DNA of 29,587 nucleotides, taken from NCBI GenBank assembly GCA_025201805.1, contig MU619385.1:4392-33978 (forward strand), given 5' to 3'. Every line of letters starts with the position of its first letter. Position 1 is the first letter of the stretch. The notes beneath the pieces were generated by a model, which had not been told where the DNA came from, made no database searches, and worked only from the letters and a program-made list of their open reading frames with translations. A program made the position numbers and the translations under genes. This DNA is from Parasitella parasitica. Taxonomy: Eukaryota; Mucoromycota; Mucoromycetes; Mucorales; Mucoraceae. Positions 11,628 through 21,453 of this stretch are shown here, piece after piece.

Positions 11628-12232
11628 TAAATGTAAAATAAAACATTAGTCTTTCCAGTCTATCAAATTCTCATTTGGATATGTTCCGTAGAATATGTTT
11701 GAAAATGAAGAGATTCCATATGCATACGCTTGTAATTCAAGTGTTGTTCACTGAGTGAGATTGTGTAGACCGTGGTTAAATTGGTAAGCACAATTTCCTT
11801 CGAATGCCATGCTTTATTATATGTTGAAATATATAATTGTTGATTTGGCAAAAAGTACCAACTTTTTTTTTTTAGCACGATATACTTATGGCATACCTGG
11901 TGGACATCCATCCATTTGAATTAGATGATTATCCATCTATTATTCAAACATACTCTACGCTTCTTTATCCATATGCAACTGTTATTATTGATGTTTTACC
12001 TTTGGCTATAACGAAAAAGAGGGTGTTGTATCGATTGTTCACCTTTGACCTATATTCCCTTTTTTTACTTTGGTCCGGACGAACTTGCTTTTCTGGGTTT
12101 GAGATCTTGCTGAGCATCCTTTAAGGTTACACGTGATTCACCGGACAATGAGACGCTATTCACCCAGGCAGACTGTGCACAAGTGGGAGATTGCTACATG
12201 TTTTGAATTCTTACTTTTTATCAGCACGCAAT
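11628..12232. promoter_or_regulatory. Divergent intergenic region between eL6 and the APC13-like gene
   Basis: About 600 bp separate two divergently transcribed genes, so both promoters should lie here. An open frame at 11888-12124 (+) encodes 78 residues (MAYLVDIHPFELDDYPS...), hydrophobic and Tyr/Leu-rich, that I do not recognise and that may be chance. A CACGTG box sits at 12130-12135, about 100 bp before the APC13-like start. Nothing else stands out. Confidence 0.35.
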
Positions 12233-12445
12233 ATGGATAGTGTCATCGACCATGTACATTGGACTAAATCATCATTAGCAGTATTTGCAGATGAATGGAC
12301 AGGGGATCCAGCACAACCAGAGTTTATAGTATTACCTGAATCAGAAGAATTCAACTTTGATTTGAATCTCGAAATGCAGTTGAATCAGAAAGAGAATAAA
12401 AAACGCTTGAAAAGCGAATGGAAGCCAAATCCAATGGATCTTTAA
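12233..12445 (+). CDS. Small APC13-like protein (anaphase-promoting complex subunit candidate)
   Basis: A 70-residue, intron-free frame starts MDSVIDHVHW and ends NPMDL. Apc13 (yeast Swm1) stabilises the TPR lobe of the anaphase-promoting complex, the mitotic ubiquitin ligase. The resemblance is to the short family pattern: D-S near the start, an H-x-H, L..F.DEW (here LAVFADEW), then an E..IVLP motif (PEFIVLPESEE), and a Trp near the C-terminus (here SEWKPNP). Length matches the ~74-residue human protein. The upstream frame stays open to 12191, but the ATG at 12233 gives the family-like start. A TTTTTATCAG just before it could be a splice acceptor for a 5' intron. The call is by eye on a very short, divergent family. 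Confidence 0.5.
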   Translation: MDSVIDHVHWTKSSLAVFADEWTGDPAQPEFIVLPESEEFNFDLNLEMQLNQKENKKRLKSEWKPNPMDL

Positions 12446-12571
12446 AAGAGCACACGTACCATATTAAATACCGATTTCTAGATTGAACATTTTTTTATAA
12501 AACATTGCGCTGAAAATGCTGATTAAACCTCCAAAAAAATTATCTTAACCGCTCAATTCTCGATTTTATTA

Positions 12572-13142
12572 ATGAAGGTTTTTGGTTCCATCTTGATAGC
12601 TGCTGTAGTTGCCGCATATTCAGCTATACCTGTTGCTGATAGTGAGTTTATAAATAATATTCGTGGCAACAACGGTGATGCATTAATCACTCCTTTCTAT
12701 GTCACTGCACCTTTTAAAAACACATTATATTTAACTTTGCCAACATAGGATAATCAGTATCTTGATTTGACTACAATGTACTGCCGCAATTGTAGAGTTA
12801 CTAAAAGTAAATCGTGTCGACAAAAATTAGTTTGGATAAGTTATTATGTACTTGAATTAACATGTTATTACATAATAGCTCGACTTAATGGTATCAGTGA
12901 GCATGTCCACTGGACTTGATTTACAAACGACTATTTTATTCAGTAACATCAAATGTGCATATCGCCCTAATACGCCGTAATAATATTACGTCAATGATGA
13001 TTACAGAGCATTCAAAATAAGTGGCTCATTTGTCTTCTCTATTTGATATGCTATTCTATTAGTGCAAAGTAGCTGGCAATGCCAATAATAGTTCTTCCGC
13101 TGCTACTTCCGCCATCACTGGCACTTCAGTATCTCATTTATA
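12572..13142 (+). pseudogene. Relic or uncertain gene for a small secreted protein
   Basis: The ATG at 12572 opens a clear signal peptide (MKVFGSILIAAVVAAYSAIPV) followed by ~35 residues (GNNGDALITPFYVTAPF) and then a stop. After a possible acceptor at about 12749, an open stretch of some 55 codons begins DNQYLDLTTMYCRNC. At 13070-13142 a Ser/Ala/Thr-rich tail (NNSSSAATSAITGTSVSHL) reads into a stop, as in cell-wall or GPI-type secreted proteins. I could not join the three pieces with canonical introns in a single frame. It may be a decayed gene or one whose introns I misread. The family is not identified. Confidence 0.28.
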
Positions 13143-13987
13143 ATTCGCATTTGCGCAAACAAAACAGCAATTAATTTCTATGAAACCCTCATCAGTTACG
13201 CCTTACAAATACAGATATTCAAGCGCATGTTGTGCGTTAGCTCAACTAGGCAATATATAGTGGCAATTACTTATCTATACATAATGTATATAAGTGACAT
13301 GTACATAATATTTAAAAGGGATGACAAGTAAATTAGCATTGGTTTTTAGAAATTCGTTCAAATTTTTATTATAAGATTAGATCCTTGAAATACAGAAATA
13401 AATCAGACATCGGCTTGGTACTAAATACAGTTATACATTATACACAAATCCTTAATCTGTACTCAAACATAAAGAAGAATTATTTGGATGTTATTAACAT
13501 ATCCCACCACAAGGTATTCTTCCAATAACCCTATGAAGGAGACTAATTACGAGATTGAGTTGTATGAAACTTTTGCAATAATTGCATCCCTCTGTTTAAT
13601 GAACCTGTATGCAAGATCATCCTCTTCTTTATTGAAGCTGACGACAGAAAAGGGTTTATTAGTAGGCGAAATGGCCATGTAGTTTAACTAAATTATCGAT
13701 ATCGTTTTTTAGTATCGGCATCATCACTGAGATCATTTGTTGGCTTGTTATTATTATATCACCAGCAACAATAGAAATGAGAATAAAGCCGGCATATGAC
13801 AATCATTGTAATATCATCATTAAATAATTCGTGTCAATGAAGTGCTATGTTAGAATATTTTGCATGAACCTTAATGGCGAGTTAAATCACCAATTTTACC
13901 CTTTATATTCCAATGAGAGCTTAAAGGCTTTCACAAAAAGCTTAAATCTTTTTCATTTTTTTCTTGGGAAAAATGAGTTTATGAGAG
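13143..13987. other. AT-rich gene-poor DNA
   Basis: No coding region, RNA gene or repeat was recognised. Short open frames at 13488-13682 and 13831-14028 lack any family resemblance, and the second runs into the inverted-repeat arm. Confidence 0.4.
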
Positions 13988-14424
13988 TGTGGAATCGTTA
14001 TAAGATGGTATATGAATTCACTGAATAAAAAAAAACAATGAATGTCAACTTGATAAAGGTATAGGCTTTATCATCAAATCGACAGCTGTATGAAGCCCCA
14101 GTTCATCTGCTGGCCAGGTAGGTGAGCCTTTATATATTTAGGCTATGAATGGATGTTCTACTCTTGTAATTTAACGTGTACGATAATTCTGATTAATTAG
14201 CATCTTAACTTTGTGCTAACCGACATCTCAGCAAACTAAAGATAGCTTAAATCTATTTGAGTGAGGAGATAGACTTTACCCGAGGTACCCTGATCAATCT
14301 TCTATACGAAGATTATTAATATCGATCCATAAGCGTGTATCAATTCTTGTCTGGTCTTACTCAGTCTATATTAATTGTACATGTCTGAGTGTACATCATT
14401 TGGCATTCATCTTAGCATATGCAG
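13988..14424 (+). repeat. Left arm of inverted repeat
   Basis: This arm pairs with 15357-15808 in reverse complement. The outermost ~50 bases (from GTGGAATCG to the A-rich run) match only patchily. The block from 14035 inward to about 14345 is the best conserved. The inner ~80 bases, ending at AGCATATGCAG, match with more gaps. Confidence 0.75.
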
Positions 14425-15356
14425 TAAATTTGAAAGGTTTACGAAAATAAAAAAAATTTAAAAAATAAAGCGTTATGAAATTACAATTATAATCAAGTTT
14501 GGAGTTCTTTATTTTGAAAGTATACTGAGGTTTTATCTAGAGAAGAACATCTTGGTATTCATAGGATTTGAATTGTTGTATATTAGTTCTCATGAATGAA
14601 GCATTGAACCGAGAGTCAATGCGCTAATTTGTCGTTGTTTGATTTAGGTCTCAAGGAGAGGCAAATCACGCCAAAATGCTTTTATCATTGATAAAGATTT
14701 GCGTAAACTACGGTATAAACCATCATTTTTTCCATGTAATAAACGAGATCTTGACCTGATTAATTCACAACTGTTTTATTTGAATAATTTCTCATTCTGA
14801 TAAATCAACAGGCACCATTAGAACCGATGACGCTATAGACTTTTACTTACATCTCGGCACGAGCCTTAGACATTTACTAGATTTAGTATGTGCTACAAGC
14901 TTATGCCATATGTTTTGAGGCAACTCAACTTTAATAATAAAACTCAGAAGAAACGATCGAAAACGAACAATTTGAAAGCAAACAGACATGAGCAGTAAGC
15001 TCGGCCCCAAAACTATAAAATGACATTGCCCATACTACATTTCTTCTTCCAAAACCACTAACAAAATACCAACACTTGTTCTGGTAAATTCTTTAAACGA
15101 TTTTTGTTAACGAAATACTGATTATTCAATAAAAGTTGGTTCATTTAAAACATAAGAACACAGTTTATATTAGGAACAAAAAAGTCCCTCAAATTTCATA
15201 TAAGATCTATGCTTCAGATGCGTATTCCCAGTTTCTAGATATGCACTACAAGACATATACTTATATCCATGATACTAGCTACAGATAAATTATTTTCTAC
15301 AGACTTGCACAAAATGTGTAATGCTATAGATATGCTTATGACATGCTATAGACATG

Positions 15357-15808
15357 CTACATATGCCGATATATATGAAGATGAATACCAAGTGATATAC
15401 ACTCAGATATATACTACTAATATGGACTGGATAAGACTATACAAGAAATGATATACGCTTATGGATCGATATTAATAATCTTTGTATAGAGGATTGATCT
15501 GGGTACCTCCGGTAAAGTCTATCTCCTCACTCAAATATATTTAAGCTATCTATAGTCTGCTGATATGTTGGTTAGCACATAGTTAAGATACTAGTTACGC
15601 AGTATTGTCGTACATGTTCAATTGCGAGAGTAGAACATTTATCCATAGCCTAAATATATAAAGGTTCATCCACGTGGCCAGTGGATGAACCAGAGCTTTA
15701 TACATCTGTCGATTTGATAATAAAACCTATACCTTTATCAAGTTGACATTTATTGTTTTTTTGTTTAGTTTCTTTAGTGAGTCTATGTAACATCTTATAC
15801 CGATTTCA
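15357..15808 (-). repeat. Right arm of inverted repeat
   Basis: This is the reverse-complement partner of 13988-14424. It carries a perfect small palindrome (11-base stem, 7-base loop) at 15663-15691 whose counterpart in the left arm is imperfect, showing that the arms have been diverging independently. Confidence 0.75.
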
Positions 15809-16516
15809 CAATTATGTCGTAACAGAGTATTATAAGTCTAATCTGACAAGTTCAAAAATCATTTGATCTAATGCACTGTTACTACATCCTTTGCAAATGT
15901 TTAAAATGGAGCGATACTGTTAGTGCTTTCTTTTAACGTATAATTTGTCGAGCAAATGGCTCACCTCCGATAAAGGAGACTGATGAAGATGCTGATAACA
16001 CTGTTAAAAGTTTTGAAGAGTGCAAACAAGTCAAAAATAAGAGAAAGCATAAGCGTTACTTAGAAAACCTAAATCAGAAGCCGGTATCTATCAACGTTTG
16101 TTAGTTGAGAATCAAGTAAAAAGATTCGAGCAATTGGAGAAATCCATTGAATAAGAAAAAAAAAATTCACAATATTGATGGAATTTGAGTGAGAGAAAAG
16201 TTTAGGATAAAGCAATAAGGTAGATAACAATGACATTCAATACATGAATAGTCTAGTTTGTTCAAATTTTTAGCCGTATATTAATGTATATCTGATTTAC
16301 AAGGATGTAGTTCTATTTCTTTCTTGATTCCGGTGATATTCCCAAAGATGATCAACCGTACCTTTTTCAAGACGATTATGGATGTGAGAATTTCTAAAAC
16401 TATTATACCTAGAAGCTAAATCTCTTGTCGTATCGCCGCTACAGCTTTGTTAAGGCTTTTAGAATAAAAGTTTAAGTAAATGTTAAAAGGCCACGATGTT
16501 TGTGATAATATTTTTT
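15809..16516. other. AT-rich region with a short decayed coding remnant (+)
   Basis: On the plus strand, 15954-16106 reads GSPPIKETDEDADNTVKS followed by a Lys-rich stretch in one frame. A frame change later, 16060-16154 reads RLLVENQVKRFEQLEKSIE to a stop. Both are charged and helix-like, which suggests the end of a former coiled-coil gene. I recognise no family and no start. The rest of the stretch shows nothing. Confidence 0.22.
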
Positions 16517-17070
16517 CTAGATACTTCTGAAAAATTTGACATTTTTAATAAAAGTTGGGGAGTAGATGATAAAAGCTGGAAGTGCCAATGATAAAAGCCG
16601 AGAAGTTTCTGAGAGGAGAAGCATACCTCCCCATAAAAGACTTGAAATAGGAGGAAAAAGAATTGGACGTTGCGTACCTCTTAGGATTTTAATTTTTTTG
16701 GGGACAGTTCCAACAACCCTCCTTCCTTTACCCGACCATGCATAGTTGCGCTTCATATTGATATGTTATGCTGCCTCATCTATAAAGACGCAATTGCCTA
16801 CAAAATCCATGTTGGTTTCTTGCCATTATTTGACCCAATTGTATCTCTCTTCAATCTTCTTGAGACTATTTCGCTCTATAGTGTGGAAGTGAGCCGTTTT
16901 AAGAGAAATTTGGCATTCCTCAGTAAGAAACTTGTGTAAAGCAGATTTCTCAATCCAGAGGTCCATAAACTGAGCGCTTAATCGCTCTATCATTTCATCC
17001 AAAAGTAGATCTGGCTTCTCATCCACCATGCTGATCAAAAATTCTTCATGCCCTTTATGAAGCTTTTTTT
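16517..17070 (-). pseudogene. Dead Tc1/mariner-type transposase fragment
   Basis: Minus-strand frames give the order seen in Tc1/mariner transposases. First comes a helix-turn-helix-like block (DEKPDLLLDEMIERLSAQF, then a SALHKFLTEEC segment, 16826-17070). After an in-frame stop follows NMDFVGNCVFIDEA, containing the first catalytic Asp, another stop at 16766-16768, then NMKRNYAWSGKGRR, the conserved block after the first Asp. The remaining catalytic region with the later acidic residues (usually DN.R.H and a PYSP..NPIE block) is not visible. Two in-frame stops and a missing C-terminus make it inactive. It lies beside the foldback element but there is no evidence it mobilised it. Terminal inverted repeats were not found. 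Confidence 0.7.
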
Positions 17071-17691
17071 TTTATTCACTCTCTGTAAATTTAGGTTATG
17101 TTCTAAGTAAGCACATGTGAATACTCAAAAAAGCAAACAGCTCAGTGTAGTAGCAAAGAAAGTATATATTATTCTCCACAAGTATCTCAAATTTGCTAAA
17201 TCTACAAAGAAGCAAATTATAAAATAGTATCGTATTAGAAACCTTTGATATTGTATGAAAAATGCCATTGTGGAATGAAGATACTTGATGAGCTCAACAA
17301 AGTTTAATGAAGAAAAATGCGCTATATAACATCATGTATAAAGAACTTGAGTGTATCTCACGAGTTGTTGAGCAACTAATAATCGTGTGCTGCTGCCTAT
17401 TCAATAAACGAATTGGCAAAACCTTCTGGGCTTGGGCAGAGTTTAACCAGAAGTCACCGTAACCATCCCAACACCAGCCTAAATTTTTTTTCTTCCTTCT
17501 TTGACAAACATCACACTTTATCACGCAACACAGATAGTGGTGTATTCTTCAAGTATTAAATCTGTGCAAAGGATAGACGTTTGGATTTGCAAAACACACG
17601 TACACACTACCTATCTCCCTCTGCTTCTATTCAATACTACAATATACCATCTTCCTGCACTTTCTTTTAATAATTGCCCTGATCCTTTTCA
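17071..17691. promoter_or_regulatory. Intergenic region upstream of the F-box gene
   Basis: This is AT-rich DNA without a recognisable gene. The last ~150 bases are C/T-rich on the plus strand, as is common in fungal promoters and leaders. Confidence 0.35.
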
Positions 17692-19614
17692 ATGTATCTC
17701 CCTACAGAGATAATTAGAGAAGTAGGCGCACACCTGACTTTAGCAGAACAAGGCTCATGTATCCGTGTTTGCTACGACTGGTATCAGCCATTCTTAGAGC
17801 TACTCTACACACGAGTTCGTATGCGTACCCGCAACCAGTTTCGATTATTCTACCGTTCGATCAAGGACTCGGCTGCTATTCAAGAACCCTTAGGTCACCA
17901 CGTAAAAGAGCTTGTATTCGAACGCAGTACAAAGGGATGCCATGTTGGTCTCACGCGCGATGAATTTGAAACATTTCCTGATTATTTTTCTCGCTTGGAA
18001 ATATTAGACTTTGATCCTGAACTTTGGCATTACATGAGATATTCCGAAAAGTTTGTTCAAATGAAATGTCTCCGTCAATTTCCAATGTTCACTCGAAACC
18101 CAATATTTCAAAACGTCATGAAAAACAGTGCCTTCGCCACTCAGCTCACCTATCTTGCAATCAGCGGCGAAGCTACGGATCATCTTTTGAACAGCAGTTT
18201 GACGACATCTTTTTGGGGTCGAATGCCTAAACTGGAAACACTTGTTATCAGAGGTACGACACATAACAACATTAACGTCAAGATGCTCATGGCTTTGGGA
18301 GCGCAACTCTCCCGTTTACAGCACTTGACTTTAGGCTGTCTCACTTTGCCACTTCAAGAAAACGACATGAGCTCAACGACGACGTTTCCATTATTTACCT
18401 CGGCAAAATCGTTGACATTGGATGATGTGCACCTTAAGAACTGGCGCATGATTACGTTTCTGAGCTTGGCATTCTATCATGTGGAGGAACTGGATTTTGA
18501 CATGACATTTGATTGGTTTTACAACGAAAATGTAACAATCGAGCTCTACGAACAGTCTATGGATGCCTGTATGGGATTTGCTCAGCTATGCATTTTTTTG
18601 AAAAAGATTCGATTCAGAAGAATTAGCACATCAGTCTTTCCGTTTCCATACGACGCATTTTTTCAAGAGATAGCAGACATCCATCAGGACAAAGTTCAGG
18701 TGGAAATGACAGACTCTGCGTGGTGGTCTACAATTGACCCTGCCTCATCCTTCAAAGCAGTTACAATGCAAACAGGCCTTTTGTCAAAAGCAAATATGAA
18801 ATGGTCATGGACCGGTAAAAAATCAGACGTTACATTATTCAAAAACTTGAAATTCTGCAAACATTTGACACACTTGGAATTGGATTGTGACGTTCCCCTG
18901 AAGAATGGATTCAGATTGGACTTGCTATTAGATAGTTGCCCAACATTGAAATCGTTCGGCGTGTCTCATGCGCTCGTAACAACAAACCGATCTATAGAAA
19001 AGGCGCCACAAGTCAAATACAATCTCACCAGTTTAAAGCTAAAGGATGTGGTGCTAGGTGATCACCTAATGGATTATATAGCAAAGAGCTGCTTACACCT
19101 CGATAAACTATGGATTATAAACTGTGCACAAGAAAAGCCTCGGAGATCAGCGTTTGTCATTATTCGCATGCCAGAACACAACTTTAAATCGATTCGACTA
19201 GATTCACTTTATCTCAATCCCGGAGGAACGCCTGGTAAAAGCGAAGCCAGTATAGCTATTCTGTCGTTTTTTGAATCTACCCGGTATGCAAATCAAACTG
19301 AGAGAAGGAAGATGGCAGAGACAAAATTCAAAAACGTACCAGCGCCAGAGATGTGGCGATTTTACCACGTCCATAAAATCGATGTGTCCAAGAAGGAAAA
19401 GTTTAACAAACGACTTCGACGATTAAGCACAGAAGAGGCGGCCATGATTGCTAATTTTGAAATGACGGATAAGAAGTGGAAGGCAGTGAAGAATGCATCG
19501 AAACGAAAGACGTTTGTAGAGCGATCCTCGTGGGAGAAAGACATACAGTTTGGTTCAGTACTTTTGCTGTGTAAATCAGTGGGAAAACTCGAGTTCAACG
19601 AACTGAAGGTCTGA
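17692..19614 (+). CDS. F-box / leucine-rich-repeat-like protein, single exon
   Basis: This uninterrupted 640-residue frame starts MYLPTEIIREVGAHL with an F-box at residues ~2-45 (LPTEII...L...C..VCYDWYQPFLELLY). F-box proteins recruit substrates to SCF ubiquitin ligases through Skp1. The rest has irregular leucine-rich segments (for example LTYLAISG, LETLVIRG, LQHLTLGCL, LTHLELDC, LTSLKLKDV) that likely form an LRR-like solenoid for substrate binding. The C-terminal ~120 residues are Lys/Arg-rich. The ATG is the first after a C/T-rich leader and directly begins the F-box. Large intronless F-box/LRR families are common in Mucorales. The substrate cannot be guessed. Confidence 0.82.
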   Translation: MYLPTEIIREVGAHLTLAEQGSCIRVCYDWYQPFLELLYTRVRMRTRNQFRLFYRSIKDSAAIQEPLGHHVKELVFERSTKGCHVGLTRDEFETFPDYFSRLEILDFDPELWHYMRYSEKFVQMKCLRQFPMFTRNPIFQNVMKNSAFATQLTYLAISGEATDHLLNSSLTTSFWGRMPKLETLVIRGTTHNNINVKMLMALGAQLSRLQHLTLGCLTLPLQENDMSSTTTFPLFTSAKSLTLDDVHLKNWRMITFLSLAFYHVEELDFDMTFDWFYNENVTIELYEQSMDACMGFAQLCIFLKKIRFRRISTSVFPFPYDAFFQEIADIHQDKVQVEMTDSAWWSTIDPASSFKAVTMQTGLLSKANMKWSWTGKKSDVTLFKNLKFCKHLTHLELDCDVPLKNGFRLDLLLDSCPTLKSFGVSHALVTTNRSIEKAPQVKYNLTSLKLKDVVLGDHLMDYIAKSCLHLDKLWIINCAQEKPRRSAFVIIRMPEHNFKSIRLDSLYLNPGGTPGKSEASIAILSFFESTRYANQTERRKMAETKFKNVPAPEMWRFYHVHKIDVSKKEKFNKRLRRLSTEEAAMIANFEMTDKKWKAVKNASKRKTFVERSSWEKDIQFGSVLLLCKSVGKLEFNELKV

Positions 19615-19667
19615 TATAGAGATGGAATTAGTGTACATATAAATATTTTCAAATTCTCGTTTGTATG

Positions 19668-19668
<1 letters not shown>

Positions 19669-19720
<52 letters not shown>
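19669..19720 (+). repeat. 52-base T homopolymer
   Basis: This is an uninterrupted T run 55 bases after the F-box stop codon and ~160 bases before the next start. It is a poly(dA:dT) tract that would exclude nucleosomes upstream of the dehydrogenase gene, or on the minus strand an A tail left by a retroposed sequence. Its length may be imprecise because homopolymers are error-prone in sequencing. Confidence 0.9.
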
Positions 19721-19723
<3 letters not shown>

Positions 19724-19877
19724 TTTGTTTGTACCTGTCAAAAAAGGGATATCACAACGGAGGCCATATAAAGCATCAGCTTAAAAAAACTTCCCACGCT
19801 TTCGTGTTATTTATCGTCTTTCCAAATTTCTCGTCTTGTTGATCACCTTCTTTTCTTTCTCTTAATCAACTACTGAA

Positions 19878-21259
19878 ATGCTTTCTTTAAACAGGGCCAT
19901 CAAACAAAGCGCTCCGCTATTGGTAAGCAAAAAGATGCCATAGACCGAGGTTCACTAACATTTTAATCTAGCGCCGAAGTTATGCAGCTACTGCTCAAGT
20001 CAATGACGGAATCCAACAAGGCGTCGCATTCTCTCATCTATTGAAAAGAGAGCCTGAAGAGGCTTTTCGTTCGCCTGAGCTAGCTCACATGAGCGCTAAC
20101 AACAGCGAAACCAAGAAAATGAATCTGTTCCAAGCAGTAAACGATGCCATGTCCATTGCGTTAACCACGGATGAGAAAGCAGGTAGTTTTTCTGCGCCAA
20201 ATTGCATCCAGGCTTCTAACTTTGATCCACTATAGTTGTCTTTGGCGAGGATGTCTCATTTGGCGGCGTATTTAGAGCTACATCTGGCCTTGCTGAACAG
20301 TTTGGAAGAGACCGAGTATTCAACACACCTCTTACAGAACAAGGCATTGCCGGATTTGCGGTTGGCATGGCCTCTGTGGGTCATACGGCTATTGCAGAGA
20401 TCCAGTTTGCAGATTACATCTTTCCTGCGTTCGATCAGGTACTTTCCCCCCCCCAAAAAGACGCTGGTATTTCGTATTTAACCTTTTTTAAAAGCTTGTA
20501 AATGAAGCTGCTAAATACAGATACAGATCTGGTAACCAATTCAATGTGGGTGGTCTGACTATCAGATCGCCTTCATCTGCAGTGGGTCATGGCGGTCATT
20601 ATCATTCTCAAAGCCCTGAAGCTTTTTTTACTCATGCTCCAGGTTTGAAGGTTTGTATATAGAATTTCTCACATTATTACAGCCAGTTTTTTCTCACGAT
20701 TCCAAGATAGATTGTTACACCTAGAAGTCCAATTCAAGCCAAAGGTTTGCTCTTAGCATCTATACGAGATAGAAACCCAGTCATCTTTTTCGAGCCAAAG
20801 ATTTTATACCGAGCTGCTGTGGAGGAAGTACCTGTAGCAGATTATGAACTACCTTTAGGTAAAGCCGAAATAATTAAAAAGGGCAAAGATGTCACCATTG
20901 TGGGTTACGGCTCTCAAATCTACACACTTGAAAATGCGATACAGCTAGCTGAAAAGAAGATGCCCGGTCTAAGCTGCGAGCTCATTGATCTACGTACCAT
21001 TATGCCCTGGGATGTTGAAACCGTAGTTGAATCAGTAAAGAAAACAGGTAGATTAGTGGTTGCTCATGAGGCTCCTAAAACTGCTGGTGTTGGCGCCGAA
21101 ATAGCTGCTACGGTCATGGAGAACTGCTTTTTGAATCTGGAGGCTCCTATTCAAAGAGTTTGTGGCTGGGACACTCCTTTCCCTCTTGTCTTTGAGAAAT
21201 TTTATGTCCCTAGCATGATTAGATGCTATGATGCAATTAAAACTGTGGTCAACTATTAG
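19878..21259 (+). CDS. BCKDHB: Branched-chain 2-oxoacid dehydrogenase E1 beta subunit, mitochondrial, 5 exons
   Basis: E1 beta pairs with E1 alpha in the mitochondrial complex that decarboxylates the oxoacids of Val, Leu and Ile using thiamine diphosphate. Exons are 19878-19922, 19972-20182, 20236-20438, 20495-20650 and 20711-21259, giving 387 residues (human ~392). The first ~20 residues ([10 protein letters not shown], then RRSYAAT) are a mitochondrial targeting peptide. The transketolase-type pyrimidine domain follows with [45 protein letters not shown] and [15 protein letters not shown], then VTPRSP. The C-terminal half has [16 protein letters not shown] and [15 protein letters not shown]. 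The S-P-E-A-FF HAPGLK region is that of branched-chain rather than pyruvate E1 beta. An AATAAA lies at 21269-21274. The next gene starts 194 bp on. Confidence 0.94.
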
Positions 21260-21453
21260 ATGTGATGAAATAAAGCTTTATTTCGCTGTTGTAATACCCG
21301 AAATGACCTCGATATTTACACCCCACACAAGCTGCGACAATAGGTTGCTCAAATTTGAAGCTCATTTGGCAATAGGTTTGATAAAAACCAAGTTCTGCCC
21401 AAGTAAAAAAAAAAAAAGAAACCTCTTCTTCAGCACAATAAAATTGTATAAAC

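Larger units (their letters stand above)
13988..15808. mobile_element. Foldback-type element: ~1.82 kb with ~440-bp imperfect inverted arms
   Basis: The left arm (about 13988-14424) is the reverse complement of the right arm (about 15357-15808), with mismatches and small indels; by eye the core is roughly 85% matched. Long identical blocks include GTCAACTTGATAAAGGTATA, TTTATATATTTAGGCTATG, TTGAGTGAGGAGATAGACTT and ATTATTAATATCGATCCATA. The 14425-15356 centre has no convincing gene. The structure fits a non-autonomous DNA transposon with long terminal inverted repeats, or a foldback element. No transposase is seen inside and I could not identify a target-site duplication, so the outer boundaries are approximate: similarity fades near 13988 and 15808. 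Transcribed through, it would form a very long hairpin RNA. Confidence 0.75.

Noticed and set aside
15269-15451. 60-residue open frame inside the inverted-repeat element
   Set aside because: Low-complexity, Tyr/Thr/Met-rich translation of AT-rich DNA that straddles the right arm; not convincing as a transposase.
17294-17524. 76-residue minus-strand open frame upstream of the F-box gene
   Set aside because: No recognisable motif and no splice continuation; it overlaps the expected promoter.
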